Below are positions 21,937 to 33,353 of a DNA stretch of 64,000 nucleotides, in pieces; positions within the stretch are counted from its first letter, which is position 1, and the number at the start of each line of letters is the position of its first letter. The notes beneath the pieces were generated by a model. It made no database searches, was not told the origin of the DNA, and was given only the letters and a program-made list of their open reading frames with translations. Both the position numbers and the translations under genes were made by a program. Source of the DNA: Lutraria lutraria (lineage: Eukaryota > Mollusca > Bivalvia > Venerida > Mactridae); the NCBI GenBank assembly GCA_964023205.1, contig OZ026835.1, positions 18,248,414-18,312,413 of the forward strand, read 5' to 3'.

Positions 21937-23004
21937 CGAGGGGTAATCCAAAAGTTTTGTCACTGTTTCAATTATGCTAAAATATAATGTCAGATTGAAT
22001 TAAATTTACCATATATAAATGCACCAATGTGCTTTTAATTATTTTGAACAAAAATGCTCCTACCTTCACTAAAAAAATGCTCGCTAGCGGTGTTGCAATA
22101 AACCCTCTGTGACGTACCCACTGCACGCCGAATTAAGAATAAGCTATTTTGCTTTCCATATTTAAAAAATAACAAAAATAACGCATAAAATCAGACGTAG
22201 TTTTCCTGGCTTGAAGTCATGTCATATAGTAAACAGCAGTTAAATTTCTAAAGATGTCATTGCATGTTTACGCTTTTCGAGGGCAGTTGTTTGTAATCCT
22301 TTGGCTGGAACAAATGTCGAAACTTGAAAAAATGCCGATACACGCAATATTGCATTTTTTGCTACAAGCTCGGAAAATCGTTTTTAGAAACAGTAGAAAT
22401 GGTAAACGGAACATATTGTGAAACATCTGTAAATAGAAAAGAGTCACTGGAGGATCACATAAGGACCTTGCTTTTTTCTACCACGACCCAGAGATGAAAA
22501 TGCAGAGTAGCCAGTGGAAACAAGACAGCTCCCCTTCTCGTATGAACATAGATGTCCTCGGGATACAGACCCTTTCTCACCCGCCATACTGCCCGGACTT
22601 GGCTCCGTGCGACTTTGCTCTGTTTCCGTATCTGAAGGGGGAGCTTAGGGGGCAGCGTTTCGATAATCAACAAGAACTACAGACAGAGAGTAACCTCATT
22701 CTATCTGGATTCCAATCCAAATGGTTTGAGAATGTGTTTGGGAAGTCGGTTGGATGACACAGGCTGTGTATTGAGTGACGTTATGGCGTCGAGATAATTG
22801 TAACATAACGTCGTTGGTGTGTGGCGATGGTCACTCATGTGTTTCAAAGATGCGTTGTATTTTATAAAGTATTTGTCACTTGCGTACTAAATTTTGTATG
22901 GTAATTTGTAAGACATTAATTTACATGTACACCGACTTTAGCTGTTACATCTTAAATACAGGCCTAGTTACAGAGGCAGTGACAAAACTTTTGGATCCCC
23001 CTCG
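21937..23004 (+). mobile_element. mariner element, internally decayed
   Basis: TIRs are CGAGGGGTAATCCAAAAGTT / AACTTTTGGATCCCCCTCG, about 28 bp with two mismatches, flanked by TA on both sides (21935-21936, 23005-23006). It is 1068 bp with a plus-strand transposase remnant. The uninterrupted target sequence is present in another copy of the host repeat at 15815-15957. Confidence 0.9.
22500..22757 (+). pseudogene. mariner transposase C-terminal remnant
   Basis: The frame contains LSHPPYCPDLAPCDFALFPY, the mariner signature with the third catalytic Asp, followed by LKGELRGQRFDNQQELQ and SKWFENVFGKSVG, ending at a stop as full-length mariner transposases do. The N-terminal DNA-binding half is not readable upstream, so the protein is not functional. 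Confidence 0.85.
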
Positions 23005-23151
23005 TATGGGTTAGTTATGGTGTTTTATGTAGACTTTATTACAATTTTACCATCACAGGTCCTTTACTTCTGCCTGTGTGAGCTGGTATGTCAAAAAAGG
23101 ACAGTCTTATAGGTATTTTAATACATCAAGTTCATTCATTTTTTTTTTCAG

Positions 23152-23277
23152 ATAAAAACTGTGCTGTGAAGACATGAATGCTCTCTTTTCTGGATGTATT
23201 GTGGAGAATACTGATCTGACAATGTTTACATGGGTTGCCAATGATTTGAAAAAGTCTGGAAATACTTTCTTTTCAAG
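23152..23277 (+). CDS. exon candidate, unrecognised
   Basis: A long pyrimidine tract and cag (23151) precede an open stretch, MNALFSGCIVENTDLTMF then TWVANDLKKSGNTFFSR, which ends at CAAG|gtcagtg. Coding-like with good splice sites. The in-frame ATG could be internal. The gene is unknown. Its phase does not join directly to the open frame of the exon at 24115. Confidence 0.4.
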
Positions 23278-23509
23278 GTCAGTGAATTAATTGTCAGATA
23301 GTTTTTTAAATTGGTCTGTAAAATAAATACCTGAGAAGTCAGGGTAAAATGATTTCGTAGCTTGAAAGTATTCAATTTATATGATGTTTTTTGTCAGTGA
23401 AAAGTCAGTGACTTTTTTAGTCATAGTTGCTGGCAACCCTGGTTCAAAATCACTAATTATTTAACATAGAATGTGTATGAATCTTGAGAGCTATTTATGG
23501 ATGTTTGTT

Positions 23510-23745
23510 TGTTTCATCATGTTTATGCCCCTTGTCATATGAGGCAGACAGTTCATGTAGCCATCGTTCCTAGGAAGAACCAGTACATTTACTAGACTCC
23601 CATCCTCAGTTGGCAACTGCCTACTTTCTCACATAAAGCGACATGATCAGCAGCTCGGCTCAAAACCATGACCCTCTATCAGCGAGAGTTTACAGTGATT
23701 TGAAGTCAGTGACCTTATAACCACTCGACCACTGAGGCAGGTCTA
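23510..23745 (-). mobile_element. tRNA-derived SINE, inverted copy
   Basis: On the minus strand: GTGGTCGAGTGGTTATAAGG, then a variable region, then a decayed B box and the body shared with the copy at 7358-7602, ending in TGATGAAACAAACAAACA. The B box is degenerate (GGTTTTGAGCC). Confidence 0.65.
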
Positions 23746-24114
23746 TTTATGGAAGGAGAAGTTATTTTTAAATGCCTGTTGAACCATTATTAGGCTTTAT
23801 GTCACTTATAACGTTGTTACTACCTTTTCCCCTCATATAATTGATTATACACATTTTGTAAATATTAAAACTTAAAACTGTATATACATGTACTTATATA
23901 ATCACATATAAAATATTGGAAAAGAACTAATACTTTAAAATTTACTGAATTTATGATATAACTACATATGTACATGTATTAGTAAAGAACTTTACATTTA
24001 TATTTTATGTAACTATATCACTGCATGGAAATATTAATTTATGTTTCTGTAATGTGGGAAATGTTGGAAAAATCTATCTTTATATGATTATTTATTATCT
24101 ATTTTATTTTTCAG

Positions 24115-24177
24115 TACTTGGAGGTTATTGTTGATACAGCCAATGCTAAAATGAAAGAGAATTTGGAAAAGGAATAA
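24115..24177 (+). CDS. terminal exon candidate
   Basis: After tattttatttttcag the frame reads YLEVIVDTANAKMKENLE then KE and TAA. It is helical and charged. It could be a C-terminal exon of a plus-strand host gene; no family is recognised. Confidence 0.3.
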   Translation, partial: YLEVIVDTANAKMKENLEKE

Positions 24178-24427
24178 CAGGTTTTTGTTACACCATATTT
24201 CCTATCATAACTACATGTCCGGAAAATACTTTGTTGTTTAATTTTAAGTACTGCTTATCTGGGTCTGATTTTCTTGAACAAGTTTTCTTGAATTATTGTA
24301 TTAATGTCAGTTATACCTGTAATTTAACACGTTATTTTTGGTTGCATTGCTTTCAATTTTTTATGCAGTTATGTACAACATGAGCTCTAAGATATTCTCC
24401 GATCGTTACAACCATTAAGATAGCATT

Positions 24428-24575
24428 GACGGGGACGCTTTTGTCCGGGGTGCAGAAGAAAAATGGGAGAGAGATTATCCGGGGTAATAAAACAATGGGA
24501 GAGCTTTCGTCCGCCCCTATCAAAATCAACTGGGGAGCTTTTGTCCAGGGGAGCTTTTGTCCGGATACCCTAAAA
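24428..24575 (+). repeat. short GGGGAGCTTTTGTCC repeat cluster
   Basis: GGGACGCTTTTGTCCGGGG, GGGAGAGCTTTCGTCCG, GGGGAGCTTTTGTCCAGGGG and GGGAGCTTTTGTCCGGATA occur within 150 bp. The motif is unusually GC-rich for the region. Origin unknown. Confidence 0.6.
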
Positions 24576-24776
24576 AATATTGATAAATTTTACTCTGTCA
24601 TAAATTACATGTATACAAGTATCCAACACATCATTGTTCAAAGGAACCAATCTGTGAAATTGTAAATAAATAGGTTATAGATACTTTGCTTCTCAAGGTA
24701 AACATGTGGCAAGAATTTTCTTTGCCTTAAATTGTGACCTGTCATTGAAAATTACGTGATCAACATACGTCATGTA

Positions 24777-26088
24777 TTTTTAGCTCACATGTCACAAAGT
24801 GACAAAGTGAGCTATTAGGATCACTCTCCGTCCGGCGTCATGCGGTGTGCGTCGTGCGTCGTCAAACTTCATGTTGTGACCACACTAGGGGCCACATTTT
24901 TAGCTCAATTTTAGCAAAACTGGGTCAGAACGTTAATACCAACAAAATCTCGGACGAGTTCGATATTGGGCCATTTTGGGTAAAAAACTAGGTCACCAGG
25001 GCCAAATAAGGGAAAACCTTGTGAACACTTTATAAATCACTGTTTTGACTGGATCTTCATGAAACTTTGTCAGAATGTTTATTTTAGTAATATGTAGGTC
25101 AAGTTTGATAATGGGTCATTTCCGGTGAAAAACTAGGTCACTAGGGCAAATTGCTGGAAAACCTTGTGAACACTCTAGAAGTCACTGTTTTGATTGGATG
25201 ATCATGAACCTTGTCAGAATGTTTGTCTTCATAATATCTTGAATGAGTTCGAACATGGGTCATCTTGGGTCAAAAACTAGGTCGCTAGGTCAAATCTTAT
25301 GAAAAACAATGTTAACACTGTAGATTTCACTGTTATTATTGGATATTCACCAAACTTTGTCAAATCGTTTGTTTTAATGATATAACGGTCAAGTATAAAT
25401 ATGGGTCATCTGGGGTCAATAACTAGGTCACCAGGTCAAATCTTAAGAAAACTTTGTTAACACTGTAGATGTCACAGTTTTAATTGGATCTTCACCAAAC
25501 CTTGTCAGAATGTTTGCCTCAATGATATGTGGGTCAAAGTTGAACATGGGTCAGCCGGGGTCAAAAACTGGGTCACCAGGTCAAATCTTAGGTAAAAATC
25601 TTGTAAAAGCTCTAAATGTCATGGTTTTAATTGGATCTTGGCCAAACCTTGTCAGATTGTTTGTCTTCATGATATTAAGGACAAGTTCAAATATGGGTCA
25701 CCTAGGGTCAAAAACCAGGTCACAAGGTCAAATCTATGGAAAACCTTATTAACACTGTAGATGTCAAATTTTGATTGTATCTTCACCAAACCTAGTCAGA
25801 ATGTTTGTCTTAATGATATGTAAGACAAATTTGAACATAGGTCGTCTGGGGTCAAAAACTAGGTCACGAGGTCAAATCTTAGGAAAACATTGTCTATGCT
25901 GTAGTTTTCATGGTTTTGATTGGATCTTCACCAAATTTTGTCAAAATGTTTGTCTTATTTATATGTAGGACAAGTTCTAACATGGGTCATCTGGGGACAA
26001 AAACTAGGTCACCGGTTCAAAACAATGTTTTAATGAGTGAACAGTGATTGTCATGTGAGCGATATAGGGCCATCTTGGCCCTCTTGTT
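24777..26088 (+). repeat. hairpin-capped modular repeat, copy C
   Basis: Full-length family member with TTTTTAGCTCACATGTCAC and GGGCCATCTTGGCCCTCTTGTT ends. It has the largest clean run of modules: GGTCAAATCTTA-type joints recur near 25290, 25435, 25580, 25725 and 25870, a period of about 145 bp. One module (about 25865-26000) is present here and in copy E but absent from A and B. Confidence 0.9.
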
Positions 26089-26089
26089 A

Positions 26090-26770
26090 ATACAATATAG
26101 CCAACTCTTCAGTGGTCCCATCTGACACTTGTATGCATGCATTGTTGAAAGTAAATTTTATTGTTTGCTTTTCCGAAATCAAAATGCGAATTGCATAATG
26201 AATTATAATTTATTTGTTTCATGAAGCTACTTATGTTAACGTTTTTTATCAATGAATCAGATTTGATTTTTTATAATCCTTTTTTCAACTGTCAGACTTT
26301 TTAGATACAAGACAATAAATACAACATTTTCTTCATTTAAGGTTCCCAACATCACTGATAAAAGCTTAGTGTGTGTAATCTAGCAGTGAGAACGGAAAAC
26401 ATCTCCCATCAAAACAGCTGTTGATTTACCAGAAAAGCAACTAACTACAAGACAATAATTAAGCTGAGAATTTTAGACAGTTATGCATGCTCCATTCTCA
26501 TGAGTCATGAGGTAAGGTCCATGATTAATCAAAGCAAATAAAATATTAAATTCAAATACATGTATACATTTGGGGAGGATGAATTTTTAATAACTTAGGG
26601 CTTTTTCTGATCTTCATGAGTCTGTCATTTAATTGAGATCTAGGTGGTTTAAAAAAATATTAATCCATTCCTGATTCTTTCTAAGCAGATAAGATTGTTA
26701 ACTTAACTGGCAGACTGGTAGAAGCTGTTGAAACTTGAACAAAGAAAGACCAGACTTATAAATAATTATT
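26090..26770. other. no gene seen
   Basis: AT-rich. A possible acceptor (cttcatttaag, 26341) is followed by only a short open frame. Confidence 0.35.
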
Positions 26771-26775
26771 TCCAG

Positions 26776-26894
26776 GTATGATTGTTGATATATCAGGGAT
26801 CGAGTGCCTGGATGTGGATGTACCAAGTATACAAATTGACAACATTTATACCAAGAAGTCATCTACTCATCAGAAGTGTTACCAGGAAGATTAG
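26776..26894 (+). CDS. exon candidate ending in stop
   Basis: ttatttccag is followed by MIVDISGIECLDVDVPSIQ then IDNIYTKKSSTHQKCYQED and TAG. Composition is protein-like. The gene is unknown. It lies just left of the mariner composite. Confidence 0.35.
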
Positions 26895-27763
26895 GGAACA
26901 TGCTATTTGGTAATAATAAGATATATAATATAGTATTTTATATAACATTAAAGTATGAGGGTTGTCCTTTAAGTATGTAGACTTTTCTCATAACTCGGGT
27001 ATTTTCCAATATTTTGAAACCTAATTTCTGTGACATATAATTGAAATCTTCCTTAGATAGATAGATTTATTTCGACATAAAATGAACATTTACATGGCAA
27101 TAATAACATTAAAACATACAAAAACAGTAAATTGATACATGTGTACGCATGAATTAACAAAAACAGCCATGTAAAATCAACATTAAATGTCAAGGATTAT
27201 AACACAAGAAAGGGTTCAGAGGAACCCTTATTTCCATTGTGGTCCTTGATATATAGTGTTGTATGACATAGGAAAATATCACATTTGGGAATAAATTATA
27301 TGAACAGGTATATATTAAATAAATAAAATTACTTATCACAGTTAAATAGCTATTATAGTAAGATAAATAGAACATTGTAGACAAACATGTAAAAATTTGA
27401 TAAAAATGAAAAATAATACTTCGAATGAGTAAAAATTATCCTATTTGCCATAAATAAATACGATAATGCTGATTATAAATTAAGAATGATAATAAAAAAT
27501 TAAACATGCTTATCACAGTATATTTATATATATAAATTAACAATGAAATAATCATAATGTTTTGATGTTATGATGAAATCAATACTGCATCAACAAAGAG
27601 AAGTAATCTGAATTGCCATGAGAAATAAAAATATTTTACTATCTATCTGAAAATATGGAAATATACAGACATGTTTAAAACAATTGAATTGTAGAAGCTA
27701 AATGGACTGTAAAAAATGTTCCTTGACCCTTGATTTAAAAGCAGATGTGGTTCCAGAATCCCT

Positions 27764-28997
27764 TTAATATTGGGGCAAGTTATTCCAAAGAGAGCACCCC
27801 ATATAGGCAAAAGACCTTTTGCCAAAACCTTTGACAATAGGAATAACAAATCTCTTGTTGTCGGACACGTTATCACAAATACCGTCAGAGTTAGGACTAA
27901 CTTTCACTCTGAACCTAGTTGAATAATTATGCACATTGATGGAGGGGTTAAAGTTATCATTCATATATGATGGAGCAAGGTTTGAATTAATCTTAAAAAC
28001 ATGACAAAGGGTTATTTGGTTCACTCTATCAGTAACGGGTAACCAGTTAATATCTGCAAAATGTTCTTTGCCTATGTGGGACCTAAGATGTAGATTCAGG
28101 ACAAATCTGATAAGCTTGTTTTGAGTGACCTGTAATCTGTGTTTTAAATCCTGAGTTAGACTATTAAACCAGACAGATGAAGCATAGTCAAAATGACACT
28201 GTATAAGGGAAGATACCAAAAGTCTTTTAGTGTGACGTGTGAGAAATTCACTTTTACGATACAAAACTTTTAATCTAGCATTTGATTTCTTAATTACCGA
28301 TATACCCATTGAATCGAAAGTAAGACTCTGATCAATGGTCGCACCAAGATACTTGACTGAGGTTTTGGATTCTATGGATTGACAAGTATCCTTCTAACTG
28401 ATCATAAATGACCCTCTCCATGACTTTGGAAACAATGCTTAATATTGAGACTGGGTGGTAATTTCCGACATCCGTTTTGTCATTCTTTTTATATAAAGGA
28501 ACTACGCGGACAGATTTAAGATCATCTGGAACCACACCCTGTATAACAGACAGGTTAACAATATGTGCAAGAGGACCAGCAATAATTGATGCGGAGTCCC
28601 TTAAGAAACGAGAAGGAATTCCATCCAACCCTATTGCCTTATTTGGACAAAGTTTGTTCAAGAAATTAAAAATTTTGTTTTCGGGTACTACAGACAAAGA
28701 AAAACTATTTGGTTTAATACCTTTTGAAGAATAGAAATTAAAAACAAAACTCTTGCCAAAATTGCTTACTATATTTGGTAATTTACTGACTAGCTTATTA
28801 GCAACAGAAGTATAAAAAGTGTTAAATTTTTCTGCAACCTTCAGTTTATCAAAACAAATGCTACCATCGATGTTCAAACCAATGTTACTTGAGCTCTGAG
28901 CCTTCTTACTAGGAAGACCTAGGTTTTTAAGACACTTCCATAGAGACTTGGAGTCATTTTTATTATTTTCAACTGATGATATAAAATAGCTCTTTTT
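27764..28997 (-). pseudogene. LINE reverse transcriptase lacking its catalytic palm
   Basis: From the 5' side: KSLWKCLKNLGLPSKKAQ, then NKLCPNKAIGLDGIPSRFL, SVRVVPLYKKNDKTDVGNY and SIVSKVMERVIYDQLEGYL. The text then jumps, near 28372-28382, to KTSVKYLGATIDQSLTF, HTKRLLVSSLIQCHFDYA and NKLIRFVLNLHLRSHIGKEH. The GxxQG and YADD motifs that should lie between EGYL and KYLG are missing, so roughly 150-200 codons were deleted. The join also shifts the frame. It cannot be active. Confidence 0.85.
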
Positions 28998-30213
28998 GGC
29001 TTGGAGCTACGGCTCCAAGCCTATGTATTGTTTTTGGTTACGTTTGTTCCCTAGATGCCGGTAGATGCAATACGAAAGCTGGGTACAAGTGCACAAAAAT
29101 GTTAAGAGTCCGGCGATTGGTTGAGAGCTATATGTTAACAGTCCGGTGATTGGTTTACGCTAACTGTGTGAATCGGTATCACGTGACTTGAGTGTACCAA
29201 CTTCACTGTGCTAGTCTATTATGAAATCAGGGTGTTTTACTATAGATCGGTTTGTTCTATTAACATTAATTACACGTAAAGGTACACATTTTAAAACTGT
29301 CTAGAATTTTTTTCTGTTACTATGTACAATATGTTTAAATCAATTATTTTAATCGTTACTGAAAGACATATTAGCGGAGGATTGTTCAAGTGAATTTAAG
29401 GAAGCCCCTTCTATAATGTAACCTGCGAAACGCTACTGCCGCCTATAATTTTGTCATGTGATCTTGATGTACACATTTGCGAGTCCATTGTAAAATCGGT
29501 GTGTTTCACAATAAATTGGCATGTTCCATCAACCTTTATGACACGAAAAGATAAGATATTTTAACGCAGTCTCATTTACTTTACTAGCTCTTTGTTTAAT
29601 TAGGATTAGTCAATTTAATGAAATACACCCCTACTATAATTTAACTTGCGAAACGCTTTCTCTGATGCAATTTTGCCGCCAATTCTCTTATTTACGAGTG
29701 CTTCGGAACAGGTCAGAACGTTTTTTTTTATTATGCGTATTTATTACCCGGATATAATCAATAGATTTTAGGAAAACATTTAGTACGGCCAATTTTACAC
29801 CGCGCAGAGGTCTTGGGATTTCTTTTTTATGACATTGTTCTCTTCTTAACACGAACGAAGTTATTAATAATCCTATGCTTTTTAATACATGTTTCATCAA
29901 TGTGTTTGTTCGATGTTCAATGAATTCCGAGGCAGTGCCCACAATTTATGTATTCTAGTACTTCTAGTGGTGTCCAACTAGCCCCCCCCCCAAGTTTTTG
30001 TATGTGTCTTTGACGATGAATTATAGTAAAATCTATCAACAAGACCAAAAATAAACCTTCAACGGGCGAAAGGTATGGAATATTTTGCCGATGTTTCAGA
30101 CTACCTGTTGACTTTGAAAGAGGACAATTCCATAACTAAAATGGTCAACAAGACGAAATAAAATTTAGTTATGGTATCAGAACTAACTTTTATCAGCAAC
30201 AACCAGCCAAGCC
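28998..30213. mobile_element. 1.2 kb palindrome-ended insertion inside the LINE
   Basis: The left edge is a hairpin, GGCTTGGAGC-TACG-GCTCCAAGCC (28998-29021). The right edge is CCAAGCC (30207-30213), so the ends share inverted GGCTTGG/CCAAGCC. LINE coding text resumes on both sides. The interior holds two diverged direct repeats of about 250 bp (about 29195-29450 and 29455-29690; both contain CTATAAT-T-AACxTGCGAAACGCT). A run of C lies at 29982. No transposase was seen; the family is unknown. Confidence 0.6.
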
Positions 30214-30515
30214 TTTCCTTTTTAAAAGGAAACTTTATTTGCTTTGTTAATAGCATAACTAGCTTTATTTCTCAAATTCCTGAAGTGATTTAAATTTTCT
30301 TCAGTTTTATCCCTCTTGAAAGTGATAAAAGCCTTATCTCTATCCTTTATACATTGTAGAACTTCAGTGTCAACCCATGCTTCAGTTCTTTGTTTAATAT
30401 GTAAAGATTTGACAGGAGCGATGCTATCAAGTGTAGCTAAAAAAACTGACTTAAAATTATCCCATGCAGTATTAACATCATCACAACACAAAACTGGTGT
30501 TGAGGTGTTGTGCAA
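30214..30515 (-). pseudogene. LINE linker region 5' of the RT
   Basis: The frame reads DDVNTAWDNFKSVFLATLD, SIAPVKSLHIKQRTEAWVD, then LRNKASYAINKANKVSF. The W-V/W-(F)D/N-x-E and LRNK..I..AK pattern is the usual spacer between endonuclease and RT in CR1/Jockey-type LINEs. It continues beyond the insertion as KKSYFISSVENN. Confidence 0.7.
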
Positions 30516-31075
30516 TTTTGATTAAAATACAAAGAACATGAATAAAGTTACACTGTGTTTAATTACTTACTAACACACACCTGGCGCATGGCATAACGTC
30601 TTAATGTCAATTTTACGTCAGTTCAAACTTTCATCCTAAACTTTGTCTATGAAGTCACTGCCCGAACAAACACATTCCCTTTGTCGGGAAATCCATTTAC
30701 TTCAGATGTCTATGTTGAATTTCTAATCGAAAGTAAACACAATCTTCATTGTTTCTGGCACCAAATCTTTCGTGCTTTCCAATCTCATACCACGGAGATC
30801 TTCTATGAGACTTTTGAAGCAAGAGGGATGTGTTAAAACATATATTAGTGTATAAAAACATATTGTTTAATTTATTTATATTTTCATAACGGACACTCCG
30901 GCCTTCGAATCTTCAGAGATGAGGTTCTCGGTGTTTTTCACATGGAAGATTCAGCCCTTGTTTTAGAATCTGGTGAATATATGATATTCCCAATTGCGAT
31001 GAAAAGGAGCGAATGATGAATCACGGATCTTCTGCTAGCAATTTTCTAACACCCTGTTAAAACTTTGACTTTAGT

Positions 31076-31300
31076 TTCGCTGGTCGTCTGGAGCATGTTT
31101 CATCTTCTACAGATTCATGACAGTCTTTAAATTGTTTATATCATTTAAGCACTAACATTCGACAACATTCTTTCAAAGTTTAGGCATCTTTTATCATACT
31201 GTAGGTTTGCTGGTCTGTTTTCCTAAGGCCTCACAGAACCGGATTGTTGTACCCAACTTGATGTCTTCTTTTGACGGTGTCACCAAACTTGTTTTTTCTC
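31076..31300 (-). pseudogene. mariner transposase N-terminal HTH remnant
   Basis: The minus strand reads SKEDIKLGTTIRFCEALGK, then after a one-base shift QQTYSMIKDA, a stop, ECCRMLVLK, a stop, and YKQFKDCHESVEDETCSRRP. This follows the mariner plan (RFC..LGK..TETYEML.., W/YK.FK.GRESVEDD.RSGRP). Multiple stops and a frameshift make it dead. It supports the mariner identity of the enclosing TIR element. Confidence 0.7.
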
Positions 31301-31325
31301 ACTCAAAAAGAAAGCGTTGCCTTTG

Positions 31326-32444
31326 TTTTTAGCTCACCAGAGCACAAATGTGCTCAGGGTGAGCTTTTGTGATCGCCCTGCGTCCATCGTGCGTCGTTCG
31401 TCGTGAAGTGGCGTCCATATTTACTTAAAACAACATCTCCTCCTATACCGCTATTCTGATAGCAACCAAACTTTGCTGAAATGATCCTTGGGTGGTCCCC
31501 TTTCAAAGTTGTTCAAAAAATTAAATTTCATTAAAAACTCTGGTTGCTATATAGGAAAATTAAAAAAATCTTCTTCTCCGAAACCGCATGGTGTAGAGCT
31601 AAGATATTTGGCATATAGCATTGTCTAGTGGACCTCTACCAAGTTTGTTCAAATTATTGCCCTAGGGTGAAAATTGGCCCCGCCCCGGGGGTCACTTGAT
31701 TTATATAGACTTATATAGGAAAATTAAAAAAATCTTCTTCTCCGAAACCGCAAGGCCTAGAGCTTACCGGTAGATATTTTGTATATGGCATTGTCTAGTG
31801 GACCTCTACCAAGTTTGTTCAAATTATGGCCCCGGGGTCAAAATTGGCCCTGCCCTGGGGTTTATTCTATTTCATATGGGAAAATTTGAAAAATCTTTTT
31901 CTCCTAAACCACAAGGCCTAGAGCTAAGATATTTGGTATATAGCATTGTCTAGTGGACCTCTACCAAGTTTGTTCAAATTATTGCTTTAGGGTCAAAATT
32001 GGCCCCGCCCGGGGGTCACTTGATTTATATAGGCTTATATAGGAAAATTTAAAAAATCTTCTCCGAAACCACAAGGCCTAGAGTTAAGATATTTTGTATA
32101 TAGCATTGTCTAGTGGACCTCTACCAAGTTTGTTCAAATTATTGCTTTAGGGTCAAAATTGGCCCCGCCCGGGGGTCACTTGATTTATATATAGGCTTAT
32201 ATAGGAAAATTTAAAAAATCTTCTCAGAAACCACAAGGCCTAGAGTTAAGATATTTTGTATGTAGTATTGTCTAGCAGACCTCTTCCAAATTTGTTCATA
32301 TTATGGCCCTGGTGTAAAAATTGGCCCTGACCTTAGGGTCACTTGATTTTACTTGGACTCGTTTAGAAATATTTTAACAATGTTCGTCTCCAAATGACAT
32401 TATTTCCTGGTGAGCATTTATAGGGCCATCATGGCCCTCTTGTT
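31326..32444 (+). repeat. modular repeat, third core type
   Basis: The 5' hairpin is AGCTCACCAGAGCAC/GTGCTCAGGGTGAGCT and the 3' end is GGGCCATCATGGCCCTCTTGTT. The core has about five modules of about 170 bp with phrases ACCGCAAGGCCTAGAGC, GTCTAGTGGACCTCTACC, AAGTTTGTTCAAATTATTGC and GGGGTCACTTGATTTATATA. It shares ends, not core, with copies A-F. A decayed relative lies at 44340-44660. Confidence 0.85.
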
Positions 32445-32951
32445 TATATGAAATGACGTCATGACATTGGGTTTTAGTCAGACATAATTTTATGCACAAT
32501 TGACCATTTTTATCTGTTTTATTCAGCATTTTATAGCAACTAATACTACTCAAATGACTTGTGCGCCGCATGACGCTACTAGTTGTCATGGAAACATTAA
32601 TATGTGCACTTCAAAACGAAACATCGTCTAAAATTGCAAAACCACAAAGTAGAATATGGATACTAGTTTGTCAATGCAAAATATTGCTCAGTTATCATAA
32701 AGGACTTCGGAGTTATGAGAAAAATCTACATACTTAATGGACAACCCTCGTATGTAAGATAGAGAAACCCGTGAATGTTTTAAACAGTTCTTGATGCATT
32801 ATAGCCATGTTTAATAATGCAGCTTAGCTGATATTGTCATTACTTTTATGCAAGTACAGTTCTGTTCCATAGTTTACAAATGTTAAAAAACATGCATTCA
32901 ATATAGGTATTATAGTATGATAACTATAACCCTATTAAAATTATATTTCAG

Positions 32952-33033
32952 GTGTTCAACATCAACTAAAACAACATGTTGGCTTAAAATTGCTATCCTA
33001 GAGACTGGAATATCCTCAATGAATTTCACAATG
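32952..33033 (+). CDS. exon candidate, unrecognised
   Basis: atatttcag is followed by CSTSTKTTCWLKIAILETG then ISSMNFTM, ending at ACAATG|gtaac. No domain is recognised. Confidence 0.3.
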
Positions 33034-33353
33034 GTAACTTTTCAATTTTTATAGATCCAATTTACTACCAGCATGTTAGAAGGGAGGCTAATCTCATACA
33101 ATAAATGAACATGAAATTGTCTCCCTTGTGTGTTATAATTTTTTATGCCTACTTAGCTTGTAGATGAACTAGCTAATGCAGTACTAAGAGTTTCTAGAAC
33201 CTAAGAAGGACTCAAACATTTTGGACAATATTACGTTAGTGCACTCTGTATGTGTCTGACTTGAGAAAAATAGAATAATACACGGTTCAAAATGTATTAT
33301 TTCTACAACTTGACTTTTGCTCATTTGTATAAATCTTGTACCAGTTTGCTTTA

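Larger units (their letters stand above)
27055..30530 (-). mobile_element. CR1/Jockey-like LINE, internally deleted and interrupted
   Basis: The minus-strand element ends at its 3' side in AAATAAATCTATCTATCT, a simple-repeat tail as in CR1-like LINEs. The coding order from the 5' side is linker (30515-30214), interruption (28998-30213), linker plus RT fingers (28997-28380), and RT thumb/C-terminal region (28370-27764). The 5' end is truncated and no endonuclease is seen. It inserted into the mariner element at 26956-32750. Confidence 0.8.
26956..32750 (-). mobile_element. mariner element grown to 5.8 kb by nested insertions
   Basis: The left end is TGAGGGTTGTCCTTTAAGTA and the right end is the inverse (TACTTAATGGACAACCCTCG). 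The inverted repeats extend about 45 bp, to GACTTTTCTCATAACTC, and both sides are flanked by TA. Remains of the transposase are on the minus strand near 31076-31300. Inside are a LINE (about 27055-30530), an insertion within that LINE, and a modular repeat at 31326-32444. Confidence 0.8.

Noticed and set aside
24777..26088. CRISPR-like array
   Set aside because: Units of about 145 bp are adjacent and diverged, with no short repeat/unique spacer pattern, and the window is clearly animal DNA.
29688..29942. Minus-strand frame of 84 codons in the palindrome-ended insertion
   Set aside because: No motif, no splice context, and it overlaps the end of the internal duplication.
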